Assembly: GCF_000384475.1 (NCBI RefSeq)
Contig: NZ_ARWB01000001.1
Coordinates: forward strand, 2,274,176 to 2,338,175
DNA length: 64,000 nucleotides
Source: Methylopila sp. M107
GTDB lineage: Bacteria > Pseudomonadota > Alphaproteobacteria > Rhizobiales > Methylopilaceae
Direction: 5' to 3'
Below the pieces are notes generated by a model. It was given only the letters and a program-made list of their open reading frames with translations, had not been told where the DNA came from and did not search any database. How positions within the stretch are numbered: position 1 is the first letter of the stretch; every line of letters starts with the position of its first letter. Positions 1 through 8,096 of this stretch are shown piece by piece. A program made the translations under genes and the position numbers.

Positions 1-119
1 GCGACCTCATCGCAGAATGGGCGGAGCGCCGCGCGGAGGGCTCGTCGGTGCGGCTCGCCCGCCGCAAGACGCCTTATGAACGGCGGCTCGCCGCCGCGCT
101 TTCAGGCGTCGCGGGCTGA
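1..119 (+). CDS. C-terminal fragment of an unidentified protein
   Basis: An open frame enters from the left edge and ends at a TGA at 117-119, giving the last 38 residues of a protein. The tail is rich in arginine and alanine (ending RRLAAALSGVAG) and shows no motif I recognise. In related genomes a small S4-domain RNA-binding protein often precedes fdxA, but this tail does not let me confirm that. It lies about 105 bases upstream of the ferredoxin gene on the same strand and could share its transcript. Confidence 0.45.
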   Translation, partial: DLIAEWAERRAEGSSVRLARRKTPYERRLAAALSGVAG

Positions 120-225
120 CGGCGGACATGGCTCCCTGACGAACGCATGACGGCAAGACGGCGCCGGGGTCTTGCGCGGCCCCGACGCCTTCGCTACGTC
201 GAGCGTCCCGATCGAGGAGACTGCG

Positions 226-564
226 ATGACCTACGTGGTCACCGACAATTGCATCCGCTGCAAGTACATGGACTGCGTCGAGGTTTGCCCCGTGGATTGT
301 TTCTACGAGGGCGAGAACATGCTCGTCATCCATCCGGACGAATGCATCGACTGCGGCGTGTGCGAACCGGAATGCCCGGCGGAGGCGATCAAGCCGGACA
401 CGGAGTCGGGGCTTGAAGCTTGGGTTAAGCTTAACGGCGAATACGCCCGTTCCTGGCCGAACATCACGATCAAGCGCGATCCGCCCGACGACGCCAAGGA
501 AATGGACGGCAAGCCGAACAAGCTCGAACAGTATTTCTCGCCCGAGCCGGGCGAGGGCGACTGA
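226..564 (+). CDS. fdxA: 7Fe ferredoxin FdxA
   Basis: A 112-residue ferredoxin, the usual length for FdxA. The N-terminal half carries two iron-sulfur motifs: [14 protein letters not shown] (residues about 9-22) has the broken spacing typical of a 3Fe-4S plus 4Fe-4S protein, and [12 protein letters not shown] (about 40-51) completes the second cluster. The acidic C-terminal extension is also typical. It acts as a soluble low-potential electron carrier. The ATG is preceded by a GAGGAG-like ribosome site about 8 bases upstream. The gene lies just before carD on the same strand, a pairing common in Hyphomicrobiales. The physiological partner cannot be told from sequence. Confidence 0.95.
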   Translation: MTYVVTDNCIRCKYMDCVEVCPVDCFYEGENMLVIHPDECIDCGVCEPECPAEAIKPDTESGLEAWVKLNGEYARSWPNITIKRDPPDDAKEMDGKPNKLEQYFSPEPGEGD

Positions 565-607
565 CGCGCCTTTCCGCCCGCGCGCGACGCGCGGCGTTCG
601 CATTCAA

Positions 608-636
608 TTGATTTTTACGCCCGATTGTGGTAGCTA
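608..636 (+). promoter_or_regulatory. Candidate sigma-70 promoter upstream of carD
   Basis: In the 329-base gap between fdxA and carD, TTGATT (608-613) and TAGCTA (631-636) are separated by 17 bases, a good fit to a housekeeping promoter. It would give a leader of about 250 bases before carD. The rest of the gap holds short GC-rich inverted sequences but no gene I can support. This is a pattern match only. Confidence 0.35.
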
Positions 637-893
637 TCCCACACGGTCGATCGCGACGCCGCGCCGCCGTCACATGACGGAATCTCATCGGCACTCTTTT
701 TCATGACGAATGTCATCCGCGACCGCCGGCGATCCCGGCGGCAGGGTTTCGCCGTCACGATTGAAAATGTGGCGACCTCCGGCTTCGGCCGAGGGCGCGT
801 TCGCGCGCGAAGACGGGAGCGCCGGCGCTTTACGCCGGTTTTGAGTCGGTGTCCCGGCGGATCTCGCCGGGGCGGCAGGGAGTGCGGATCGGA

Positions 894-1469
894 ATGACCA
901 TCAAGAAGACGTCGCAGGGTAAGCACGGTTTCAAGACCGGCGAGCATGTCGTCTATCCGTCCCACGGCGTGGGCAGGATCGTCTCGATCGAGGAACAGGC
1001 GATTGCGGGCCATACGCTCGAGCTGTTCGTCATCTCGTTCGAGAAGGACAAGATGACCCTGCGCGTGCCCGTCGCCAAGGTGACGTCCGCCGGCATGCGC
1101 AAGCTGTCGGAGCCCGCTCTCGTGACCAAGGGCCTCGAGACCCTGACCGGCCGCGCGCGCGTCAAGAAGACCATGTGGAGCCGCCGCGCGCAGGAATACG
1201 AAGCGAAGATCAATTCGGGCGACCTCATCGCGATCGCCGAAGTGGTCCGCGACCTGTTCCGCGCCGACACGCAGCCCGAGCAGTCCTACAGCGAGCGCCA
1301 GCTCTATGAATCCGCGCTCGACCGCCTGATGCGGGAAGTCGCGGCCGTGCAGAAGCTGACGGACAGCGAAGCCCAGAAGCTGATCGAAGCGCAGCTGGCG
1401 AAGGGCCCCCGCCGTTCGAAGGCCGACGAGGCCGCCGACGCCGAGGAAGCCCAGGACGAAGCCGCCTGA
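894..1469 (+). CDS. carD: CarD-family transcriptional regulator
   Basis: A 191-residue protein with an N-terminal CarD/CdnL/TRCF RNA-polymerase-interaction domain (about residues 10-75, including FKTGEHVVYPSHGVG) followed by a basic helical C-terminal domain (about 85-165) and an acidic Ala/Glu tail. CarD proteins bind the RNA polymerase beta subunit and stabilise the open promoter complex, often at rRNA promoters. I chose the ATG at 894 because MTIKKTSQG matches the family N terminus; an in-frame ATG at 849 would add 15 unlikely residues. A strong terminator follows the stop. Its neighbour is a sigma-32 gene, a known alphaproteobacterial arrangement. Confidence 0.93.
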   Translation: MTIKKTSQGKHGFKTGEHVVYPSHGVGRIVSIEEQAIAGHTLELFVISFEKDKMTLRVPVAKVTSAGMRKLSEPALVTKGLETLTGRARVKKTMWSRRAQEYEAKINSGDLIAIAEVVRDLFRADTQPEQSYSERQLYESALDRLMREVAAVQKLTDSEAQKLIEAQLAKGPRRSKADEAADAEEAQDEAA

Positions 1470-1491
1470 GTTTTCTGCGCGCGAACATCGG

Positions 1492-1520
1492 AAAAGCCCG
1501 GCCTCGCGCCGGGCTTTTTT
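1492..1520 (+). terminator. Rho-independent terminator of carD
   Basis: An AAAAGCCCGGC / GCCGGGCTTTT stem with a 5-base loop is followed by a run of T, starting 23 bases after the carD stop. Confidence 0.9.
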
Positions 1521-1687
1521 GTTGCGCCTTCACGGCCCGCACTATCCGAAGCGGCGCTTGCGGCAAGGTCCGGCGCGGCTTGATCACGAAACCGTGAACG
1601 GCAATCTCCATTTCGCCGCGGTCCTTTTGCGGCGTTCGGACGTTGGGGATCGATAGCGTCAACCCGGCGCGCATCGGGAGTTCCGCA

Positions 1688-2566
1688 ATGTCGCAGATGT
1701 CTGGCGTCCGCCGCCGCTTCGTCCGGGCCGCTATGGAGGCCCCGTTCCTGGAGCGGGACGAGGAACACCAGCTCGCGGTGCAGTGGAAGGACGACAAGGA
1801 CGAGGTCGCCCTGCATCGCCTCGCGGCCGCCCATATGCGGCTCGTGATCGCCATTGCGGCGCGGTTCCGGCATTACGGGCTTCCTATGCCCGACCTGATC
1901 CAGGAGGGGCATGTCGGCCTGCTCGAGGCCGCCGCCCGCTTCGAGCCCGAGCGCGAGGTCCGCTTCTCGACCTACGCCACCTGGTGGATCCGGGCCGCGA
2001 TCCAGGATCACATTCTGCGCAACTGGTCGATCGTCCGCGGCGGCACCTCCTCGGCCCAGAAGGCGCTGTTCTTCAACCTCCGCCGCCTGAGGGCGCGGCT
2101 CTCGAAGAGCGGCGAGCCGATGGCGCCGGGCGCGCTGCATGACAAGATCGCCGAAGCCGTCGGCGTCTCGGTCAAGGACGTCGCGCTGATGGATTCGCGC
2201 CTGTCGGGACCCGACATGTCGCTCAATGCGCCGATGATCGACAGCGACCCGAACTCCTCCTCCGAGCGCATGGATTTCCTCGTCGACGGCGCGCCGCTGC
2301 CGGACGAGACCGTCGGCGATTCGATCGACACCGAGCGCCGGGTGCGGTGGCTGCGCGGCGCGCTCGACGTGCTGAACGAGCGCGAGCTCAAGATCGTCAA
2401 GGCCCGGCGGCTCGCGGAAAGCACCGTGACGCTTGAGGCGCTGGGCGAGCGGCTCGGCATCTCGAAGGAACGCGTCCGCCAGATCGAGAACCGCGCGCTT
2501 GAGAAGCTCCGTCGCGCGCTGGTCGAGCGGCACCCCTCGGCGACCGCCGAATCCGCGATGGTCTGA
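1688..2566 (+). CDS. rpoH2: RNA polymerase sigma-32 factor, RpoH2-type
   Basis: A 292-residue sigma-32 protein. Region 2 is clear (DLIQEGHVGLLEAAARFEP, then FSTYATWWIRAAIQDHIL), the RpoH box appears as QKALFFNLR, and region 4 ends with the helix-turn-helix EALGERLGISKERVRQIENR. It redirects RNA polymerase to heat-shock or stress promoters. I chose ATG 1688 (MSQMSG) because CGGGAG sits 7-8 bases upstream; the frame is open from 1643. Position next to carD and divergence from the second rpoH at 7,025-7,906 suggest the RpoH2 paralogue, which in rhizobia serves oxidative or stationary stress. The paralogue number is inferred from synteny, not phylogeny. Confidence 0.85.
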   Translation: MSQMSGVRRRFVRAAMEAPFLERDEEHQLAVQWKDDKDEVALHRLAAAHMRLVIAIAARFRHYGLPMPDLIQEGHVGLLEAAARFEPEREVRFSTYATWWIRAAIQDHILRNWSIVRGGTSSAQKALFFNLRRLRARLSKSGEPMAPGALHDKIAEAVGVSVKDVALMDSRLSGPDMSLNAPMIDSDPNSSSERMDFLVDGAPLPDETVGDSIDTERRVRWLRGALDVLNERELKIVKARRLAESTVTLEALGERLGISKERVRQIENRALEKLRRALVERHPSATAESAMV

Positions 2567-2782
2567 GCCCGCGACCGTCGTCAATGCAGGGACTGACGGC
2601 CCGTGTGGCCAGCGGGCCGTATGCGTCGGCCACGCGGCCGGCCTACAGGCGCGTCGTCAACTGCGGCGGGCCGTCAATCGGCCTTACGTGATCTAAGCCT
2701 GGACCAACGTCGCCTTGCGGTCCGGCCATATGGCCATTGGGCCGAACGAGCGGGCCGGACCGGCCGCATCCGTCCCGGTCGA

Positions 2783-2992
2783 TCAGCGGCGGGTGGTACG
2801 CCGCTTCCGTTTGACCGGCGTCGTCGGCGAAACCGCCTTGGCTTGCGCGAACCAGAAGTCGGTCGCCTGCTTCGTCGCCTCACGCATCATCGCGTTCTGG
2901 TTCTTCCTCATCTCGGCGGCCATCATGCCGCGCGCCGCGCCCGACCACGCATTCGCGCCGCTAAGCCACATGCTGAGCCACGGATTCTTCAT
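2783..2992 (-). CDS. Small conserved hypothetical protein (phasin-like helix)
   Basis: A 69-residue protein beginning MKNPWLSMWLSGANAW and ending in a strongly basic tail (PVKRKRRTTRR). The middle is one long amphipathic helix rich in Met, Ala and Gln, like a minimal phasin-type helix. No catalytic motif is visible. ATG 2992 has AGGGAG about 10 bases upstream, which is better than a start 33 bases further out. It stands alone between rpoH2 and a small secreted protein. The 216 bases between rpoH2 and its stop are rich in GGCC palindromes (for example GGCCATATGGCC near 2725) and hold no other gene. Confidence 0.6.
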   Translation of the reverse strand: MKNPWLSMWLSGANAWSGAARGMMAAEMRKNQNAMMREATKQATDFWFAQAKAVSPTTPVKRKRRTTRR

Positions 2993-3149
2993 CGCGAGCC
3001 GCTCCCTTGCTGTCCCCTCGGACACCTAGGGCGCGAATGGCGCGGTGCGACCCGGCCCGCCATGATTCCCGAAGCGATTGAAAAATGGACTCGACAACCG
3101 GCGCGCGAACTGGAACATTAAAGGAACATATTTCGAACAGGAGCGCGAC

Positions 3150-3506
3150 ATGCCATTGCTTCTCGGACTCGCCGCGGCCTTCGTCGCATTGCTGACGGTC
3201 GCGGCCTCCTCGGCCGAGCTCGTTTCGCCGCTCCTCCTCAAGCGCGACTGGCTGGACGGCCGCGCGGTCGCGACCGTCGGCCCGCGCGGCGGAAAATCCG
3301 AACTCGCCTTCAAGCCGGACGGTACGCTGACCCGAACCGGCGGAAGGGCCGGCGCCGCGACCGGCGGGCGCTGGCGGCTCGACGAGGAGGGGTTCTGCAT
3401 GACGCTCGGGGAGGCCAAGCAGGAAAGCTGCTACGTCGCGCTGCAGGGCGACGACGGCGCGATCCGCGTGCTGAGGCGAACCGGCGCCTTCACCTGGACG
3501 CGGTGA
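3150..3506 (+). CDS. Small secreted hypothetical protein
   Basis: A 118-residue protein with a cleavable Sec signal peptide (MPLLLGLAAAFVALLTVAAS, cleaved near residue 20). The mature part contains a beta-rich repeat-like stretch (LAFKPDGTLTRTGGRAG, then GGRWRLDEEGFC) and two cysteines. This recalls small periplasmic lipocalin-like or DUF995-type proteins, but I cannot place it in a family. ATG 3150 has CAGGAG 6 bases upstream and starts the signal peptide, so upstream in-frame codons are not used. Its 3' end overlaps the convergent MoeB-like gene by 17 bases. Confidence 0.65.
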   Translation: MPLLLGLAAAFVALLTVAASSAELVSPLLLKRDWLDGRAVATVGPRGGKSELAFKPDGTLTRTGGRAGAATGGRWRLDEEGFCMTLGEAKQESCYVALQGDDGAIRVLRRTGAFTWTR

Positions 3507-4320
3507 CGGGGGACTTCTCCGCATGGCCCGAAAGATCGCGGATCGTCGGGGCCTCGCCGGTCACCGGATTTTCCGGGTCCCACGCATAGGTCAGCGTCTC
3601 GAACCGCATGTCGCGGGCGTCCATCACCAGGAGCCGTCCGACCAGCCCTGTCCCGAAGCCCACGATCTCGCGCGCCACCTCGATCGCCATCATGGAGCCG
3701 ACCATGCCGGCGAGCGCGCCGAGAACGCCGGCCTCCGCGCAGGACGGCACGGTCCCGGGCGGCGGAGGCTCGGGGAACAGGCAGCGCCATGTCGGGTTCG
3801 GCGTTCCGTCCGGCCCCCGCTCATGGGCGCGGATCGTGGTGAGGGTCGCGTCGAACGTCCCGAGCGAGGCGGTGACGAGCGGCCGCCCCGCCAGAGCGCA
3901 GGCGTCCGCCACGAGGTAGCGGGTCGCGAAATTGTCGGAACCGTCCGCGACGATATCGTAGGCGCCGATCAGGTCGAGCGCGTTCTGAGCGGTGAGGCGC
4001 ATCGCGTGCTCGACGACCGCGACATGCGGGTTGACCCGGGCGAGCGCCGCGGCGGCGCTCGAGGTCTTGGGCCGGCCGACGTCGCCGGTCGCATGGATCA
4101 CCTGCCGCTGCAGGTTCGACAGCGAGACCGCGTCGTCGTCCACGATGCCGATCACGCCGACGCCGGCCGCCGCGCAATAGAGCGCGAGCGGGCCGCCGAG
4201 CCCGCCCGCGCCGATCAGCAGCACGCGCGCGGCTTTCAATTTCTGCTGGCCGGGCCCGCCGATCTCGCGCAAAACGATATGGCGGGCGTAGCGTTCGACT
4301 TCGTCTGCTTCGAGCGGCAT
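3490..4320 (-). CDS. moeB: MoeB/ThiF-family adenylyltransferase
   Basis: A 276-residue E1-like enzyme that adenylates the C terminus of a small sulfur carrier (MoaD or ThiS) for molybdopterin or thiamine synthesis. The nucleotide-binding loop GAGGLG lies at 37-42, followed by the D-D-D and SNLQRQ signature (about 60-73) and the DGSDNF motif near 130. A conserved Cys sits in PSCAEAGVLG. The C-terminal half keeps the MoeB/HesA fold but lacks a rhodanese domain and the paired CxxC zinc motifs of the E. coli protein. No moaD or thiS is adjacent, so MoeB versus ThiF is a family-level guess. Confidence 0.85.
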   Translation of the reverse strand: MPLEADEVERYARHIVLREIGGPGQQKLKAARVLLIGAGGLGGPLALYCAAAGVGVIGIVDDDAVSLSNLQRQVIHATGDVGRPKTSSAAAALARVNPHVAVVEHAMRLTAQNALDLIGAYDIVADGSDNFATRYLVADACALAGRPLVTASLGTFDATLTTIRAHERGPDGTPNPTWRCLFPEPPPPGTVPSCAEAGVLGALAGMVGSMMAIEVAREIVGFGTGLVGRLLVMDARDMRFETLTYAWDPENPVTGEAPTIRDLSGHAEKSPVTASR

Positions 4321-4452
4321 GAGGGCCTTTTAGCGTGGAATGGGGCCCTTCCGAAACGATCGATCCGGCGGCTTCTCACGCCATCGTTTAACGCTTTGGT
4401 TGCGCCCGGTCTGCTAGATCGCGAGCCACCGTCCGCGCCTACGGAGCCTCCG

Positions 4453-5493
4453 ATGTCGATCCATCCCAGCCGCCCGAGACTGCGTGGTCTTCGAACGACT
4501 CTCGCGCCGCTGCTGGCGGCCGCGGGCCTCGCCGCCGGCCTCGCCTCGCCGGCCTTCGCGCAGGAAAAGAGCTGCCAGGGCACGGACCTGATCGAGAAGG
4601 CCAAGGCCGAGAAGCCCGAGCAGTACGCGGCCTTCGAGGTCGACGCGCAGAAAATCCCGAACGCCGAAGGGCTGCTGTGGCGGATCGAGAAGGCGGGCGC
4701 GCCCGCCTCCTACCTGTTCGGCACGATGCACACGACCGAGGCCGACCTCGTCGACCTGTCGGGGCCAGTGCGCGAGGCGCTCGGCCAGGCCAAGACGGTC
4801 GCGGTCGAGATCGCGAACGGCGACGGACCGGAGGTCCAGGCGGCCGTCGCGGCCTATGTGACGCAGAACGCCATCGACATGTCCGGCAAGGGCCTTGAGG
4901 GGCTGACCGAAGCGCAGACCGCCGAGGTCAAGCGCCGGCTCGCGGAGGCGGGCCTGCCGGCCGAGGCGGTCGCGATGCTGAAACCCTGGTTCCTCGGGAT
5001 CACGCTCGCGACCTCGGCCTGCGAGCTGAAGAAGATGGCGAGCGGCAAGCCCAATGTCGACCAGACGGTCGAGAAGATCGCGCGCGACGCCGGCGTCAAG
5101 GTGGTGGGCCTCGAGACCGTCGAGGAGCAGTTCGGCGCGCTCTCCAAGATCTCCGACGAGACCGCCCGCCGGATGATCCGCGATTCCGTCGCGACGGCGT
5201 CCGCGAGCGACGACATGCAGACCACGACGCTCGCGCTCTACCGCGCCCGCCGCGTCGGCTGGTATCTCGCCACCAAGGCCGAGACGTTCGGCTCCGCCTT
5301 CGACCTCACGGCCTACAAGGACTTCCTCGAGGACATCGTCGACCGCCGCAACCGGCTGATGCTCGAGCGGTCGAAGGCGCTGATCGACCAGGGCGCGGCC
5401 TTCATCGCGGTCGGCGCGCTGCACCTGCCGGGCCCGAACGGGCTGGTCGCCCTCCTGCGCGCGCAGGGCTACACGGTCACGAAGGTCTGGTGA
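4453..5493 (+). CDS. TraB/GumN-family secreted protein
   Basis: A 346-residue protein with a signal peptide ending SPAFAQ near residue 36. The mature domain has the TraB/GumN signatures: FGTMHTTEADL early, and GALHLPGPNGL near the C terminus, with conserved His and Glu residues thought to form a metal-dependent peptidase-like site. Family members are periplasmic or envelope proteins of poorly defined activity. The frame stays open far upstream only because it runs antisense to moeB; ATG 4453, 6-9 bases after GGAG and at the start of the signal peptide, is the right start. It is divergent from moeB across a 132-base gap. Confidence 0.85.
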   Translation: MSIHPSRPRLRGLRTTLAPLLAAAGLAAGLASPAFAQEKSCQGTDLIEKAKAEKPEQYAAFEVDAQKIPNAEGLLWRIEKAGAPASYLFGTMHTTEADLVDLSGPVREALGQAKTVAVEIANGDGPEVQAAVAAYVTQNAIDMSGKGLEGLTEAQTAEVKRRLAEAGLPAEAVAMLKPWFLGITLATSACELKKMASGKPNVDQTVEKIARDAGVKVVGLETVEEQFGALSKISDETARRMIRDSVATASASDDMQTTTLALYRARRVGWYLATKAETFGSAFDLTAYKDFLEDIVDRRNRLMLERSKALIDQGAAFIAVGALHLPGPNGLVALLRAQGYTVTKVW

Positions 5494-5606
5494 GGCCGGT
5501 CCGGCGCAGCGGGCGTTCTGCACCGTCGACGGCGATCTTTCGACGGCCGGAGCACAATCCTTTCGCCTGTTCCCGGCTGCGGCTGTAGTGACGACGACCG
5601 CCTTGG

Positions 5607-5775
5607 TTCCTCCTCTGCGCCTCTTGGCGCGGGGGAGGGGGACCATGCGGAGCATGGTGGAGGGGGCTCGCCTCAGGATGAGGCTCGGCCAGAAGCGCAG
5701 GCGCCCTACGCCGCGCCCCCTCCACCGCGTTTCACGCGGTCCCCCTCCCCCGTGCGTTCCGCACGGAGGAGGATC
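5607..5775. repeat. Family B palindromic repeat, inverted pair
   Basis: Two copies of one module face each other (5607-5668 and, inverted, 5711-5775). Read on the purine-rich strand, each copy is CCTCC, hairpin 1, GGGGGAGGGGGA, hairpin 2, GTGGAGGGGGC. The hairpin stems differ between copies but each keeps its own base pairing. The right copy overlaps the stop codon of the neighbouring amidotransferase gene. The rest of 5494-5773 has no gene. Confidence 0.85.
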
Positions 5776-6505
5776 AAGGGGCGCCGCGCGCCCTCTCGGC
5801 GATGGCCGCCAGATTGGCGTCGAGCCGCCGGGCCGTCCGTTCGAAGTCCGGCAGGCGCGGGATGACGGTACCCCCGAGCGCCGTCGCAGCCTCCCGCCCC
5901 AGAGCCTTTTCGAGGCTCGCCATATATTCGGGGATGCGCTCCCAGTCGGCGACCGTCTCGGCCACGATCTCCGGGTGGAACTGCACCCCGTAGGCGTGGC
6001 GGCCGACCCGCATGGCCTGGACCGCGCAGGCCGGATTGCCCGCGAGCGCGACGCCCCCGGGCGGCAGCCGCGTCACCTCGACGCCGTGCCACTGGAAGGT
6101 TTCGAGCGTTTTGGGCAGCCCCGCGAAGAGCGGGTCGGCGGCGCCCGCCTCGGTCAGCTCGACCGCGCCCAGCCCGACCTCCGGCCGCGCCATCCGCGCC
6201 GCCTCGCCGTCGCACGCGACCGCGAGCAGCTGGTGGCCGAGGCAGATCCCGAGATAGGGTTTTTCGAGCTCCAGCACCCAGCGGCGGATCGCGGCCTTCT
6301 CGGCGACGAGCCACGGGTGCTCGTCCTCCTCCCAGACGTCCATCGGACCGCCCATCACGGCGAGGAAGTCGAACGCTTCGAGCGGAGGGATCGGCTCGCC
6401 GGCGTCAAGCTCGATCGCGGTCCAACGCATGCCCCGCTCGGCCCAGAGCGCCCTGAAGGCGCCCGGATGCTCGACGTCGAGATGTTGCAGGACCAGCGCG
6501 CGCAT
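5774..6505 (-). CDS. Type 1 glutamine amidotransferase
   Basis: A 243-residue stand-alone class I glutamine amidotransferase (GMP-synthase-like GATase1). The nucleophile elbow GICLGHQLLA carries the catalytic Cys (about residue 86), and QFHPEI near 175 supplies the His-Glu pair. Such free-standing proteins release ammonia from glutamine or act as gamma-glutamyl hydrolases; the acceptor is not evident and no synthetase partner is adjacent. ATG 6505 is chosen because AGGACGAACC lies upstream and MRALVLQHLD is the family start; the open frame 96 bases longer is not used. The stop codon lies inside a palindromic repeat. Confidence 0.85.
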   Translation of the reverse strand: MRALVLQHLDVEHPGAFRALWAERGMRWTAIELDAGEPIPPLEAFDFLAVMGGPMDVWEEDEHPWLVAEKAAIRRWVLELEKPYLGICLGHQLLAVACDGEAARMARPEVGLGAVELTEAGAADPLFAGLPKTLETFQWHGVEVTRLPPGGVALAGNPACAVQAMRVGRHAYGVQFHPEIVAETVADWERIPEYMASLEKALGREAATALGGTVIPRLPDFERTARRLDANLAAIAERARGAP

Positions 6506-6595
6506 CGTGGTTCGTCCTCCGGCGAGGCCTCCGCCGCGGCGCGGGGAAAGGCGCGGTTGGAGAGTTCTTTCACGCAACGTCGAGCCAATCGACGC

Positions 6596-6690
6596 CGTCA
6601 TGCCCGGCGGAGCCGGGCATCCACGACTTACTGAAATCGCAGAGCTCTGCGATCAAGTCGTGGATAGCCGAGACAAGCTCGGGCATGACG
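6596..6690. repeat. Family A palindromic repeat, copy 1 (reverse orientation)
   Basis: Bounded by CGTCATGCCCG and its complement CGGGCATGACG. Inside are TCCACGACTT / AAGTCGTGGA arms and a central hairpin with CGCAGAGCTCTGCG. Three more copies occur at 31,662, 37,162 and 48,798; this one is inverted relative to them. Confidence 0.9.
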
Positions 6691-6756
6691 GTCGAAACGG
6701 CCGTGCCTGAACTGAAATGCTCCAGAAAGCTCGCCGCCGACGTCGCGCCCTACGCC

Positions 6757-6902
6757 CGCCCCCTCCACCGTGCTCTGCACGGTCCCCCTCCCCCATGCTG
6801 ACGCATGGAGGAGGATCAAGACGGAGCGCGGCGGGCGCCGCCGGATCCTCCCCTGCGAAGCGGAGGAGGGGGACCATGGCGTAAGCCATGGTGGAGGAGG
6901 CG
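6757..6902. repeat. Family B palindromic repeat, second inverted pair
   Basis: Two more inverted copies of the module described at 5607 (6757-6817 on the minus sense and 6843-6902 on the plus sense). The hairpin loops here are CCGTGC-TCT-GCACGG and CCATGGC-GTAA-GCCATGG, different bases from the first pair with pairing kept. Together with copy 1 of family A it fills the 519-base gap between the amidotransferase and rpoH1; no gene is seen there. Confidence 0.85.
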
Positions 6903-6974
6903 ACGCCTCCGGATGAGGCGCTGCCGGAGAGGGAGGCGCCCTAGTCTAATCTTGCGGCCCCGCGGGCCAAACAG

Positions 6975-7000
6975 AAACGGCGGCCTCTCGGCCGCCGTTT
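6975..7000 (-). terminator. Rho-independent terminator of rpoH1
   Basis: AAACGGCGGC and GCCGCCGTTT form a 10-bp stem with a 6-base loop, 24 bases after the rpoH1 stop on the minus strand. The T tract is short (GTTTCTGTTT). Confidence 0.75.
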
Positions 7001-7024
7001 CGCGTTTTCAGAACCGCGCGAGCT

Positions 7025-7906
7025 TTACGCGCGCGCTTCGATCGCAGCGACGTTCCTGCGGACCGCGTCCTGCACCTTCTCGAAGGCCCGGACCTCGATC
7101 TGGCGCACGCGCTCCCGCGAGACGTTGAACTCGCCCGAGAGCTCCTCCAGCGTCAGCGGATCGTCCGACAGCCGGCGCGCCTCGAAGATGCGGCGCTCGC
7201 GGTCGTTCAGGACCTTCAGCGCGCCCGACAGCGCCGTGCGGCGGTTGTCGAGCTCCTGCGTGTCGGCGAGACGCGTCTCCTGGCTCTCGCTGTCGTCGAC
7301 CAGCCAGTCCTGCCATTCGGACGAGCCTTCGTCCTCGCGCAGCGGCGAGTTGAGCGAGGCGTCGCCCGAGAGGCGCCGGTTCATGTCGACCACGTCGGTC
7401 TCGGTGACGCCCAGCTTGGTCGCGATCAGCTTCACCTGGTCAGGCTTCAGGTCGCCGTCCTCGAGCGCCGAGATCTGGCTCTTCGCCTTACGCAGGTTGA
7501 AGAACAGCTTCTTCTGGTTCGCGGTGGTGCCCATCTTCACGAGCGACCACGAGCGCAGGATGTATTCCTGGATCGAGGCGCGGATCCACCACATCGCATA
7601 GGTCGCGAGGCGGAAGCCCTTCTCGGGCTCGAAGCGCTTGACGGCCTGCATCAGGCCGACATTGCCTTCCGAGACGACCTCGCCGATCGGCAGGCCATAG
7701 CCGCGATAGCCCATGGCGATCTTGGCCACGAGCCGAAGGTGGCTGGTCACGAGCCGATGCGCCGCGTCCTTGTCGCCATGCTCCCGCCAGCGCTTGGCGA
7801 GCATGTACTCTTCCTGCGGCTCGAGCATCGGGAATTTGCGGATTTCGTCGAGATAGCGGCTGAGGCCGCCGTCCGAGACGATCAGTGGAAGTGTGGCTGA
7901 CGCCAT
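7025..7906 (-). CDS. rpoH: RNA polymerase sigma-32 factor, RpoH1-type
   Basis: A 293-residue heat-shock sigma factor, the standard family length. Region 2.4 reads LATYAMWWIRASIQEYIL, the RpoH box is QKKLFFNLRKAK (about 130-141), and region 4.2 is FNVSRERVRQIEVRAFEKV. It directs RNA polymerase to chaperone and protease promoters. The protein starts MASATLPLIVSDGGLSRY, matching the family. It lies downstream of rluD on the same strand with a 190-base gap, a common Hyphomicrobiales pairing, and ends in its own terminator. A paralogue lies 4.5 kb away at 1,688-2,566. Confidence 0.95.
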   Translation of the reverse strand: MASATLPLIVSDGGLSRYLDEIRKFPMLEPQEEYMLAKRWREHGDKDAAHRLVTSHLRLVAKIAMGYRGYGLPIGEVVSEGNVGLMQAVKRFEPEKGFRLATYAMWWIRASIQEYILRSWSLVKMGTTANQKKLFFNLRKAKSQISALEDGDLKPDQVKLIATKLGVTETDVVDMNRRLSGDASLNSPLREDEGSSEWQDWLVDDSESQETRLADTQELDNRRTALSGALKVLNDRERRIFEARRLSDDPLTLEELSGEFNVSRERVRQIEVRAFEKVQDAVRRNVAAIEARA

Positions 7907-8096
7907 CTATGCGCCTCCTGGGCCAAGGACCCCCGCTCACGCCGCGGCGGGTCCGGAGTGCGACCGCCATCAGGCCGATCGCTTCACTCAACTATAACGC
8001 AGTTCGCGGCGAAATTGCGTGTCGTTACGCGCGGGGCCGCCGTGCGTTTCTGCATAAGCCGTGAGAGGTCCGCCTTCACGTGCTTGCGCCAGCGCT

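Noticed and set aside
3523-4452. Open frame upstream of the TraB/GumN gene that would make a 656-residue protein
   Set aside because: It is antisense to moeB; the TraB/GumN gene has a clear signal peptide and ribosome site at 4453.
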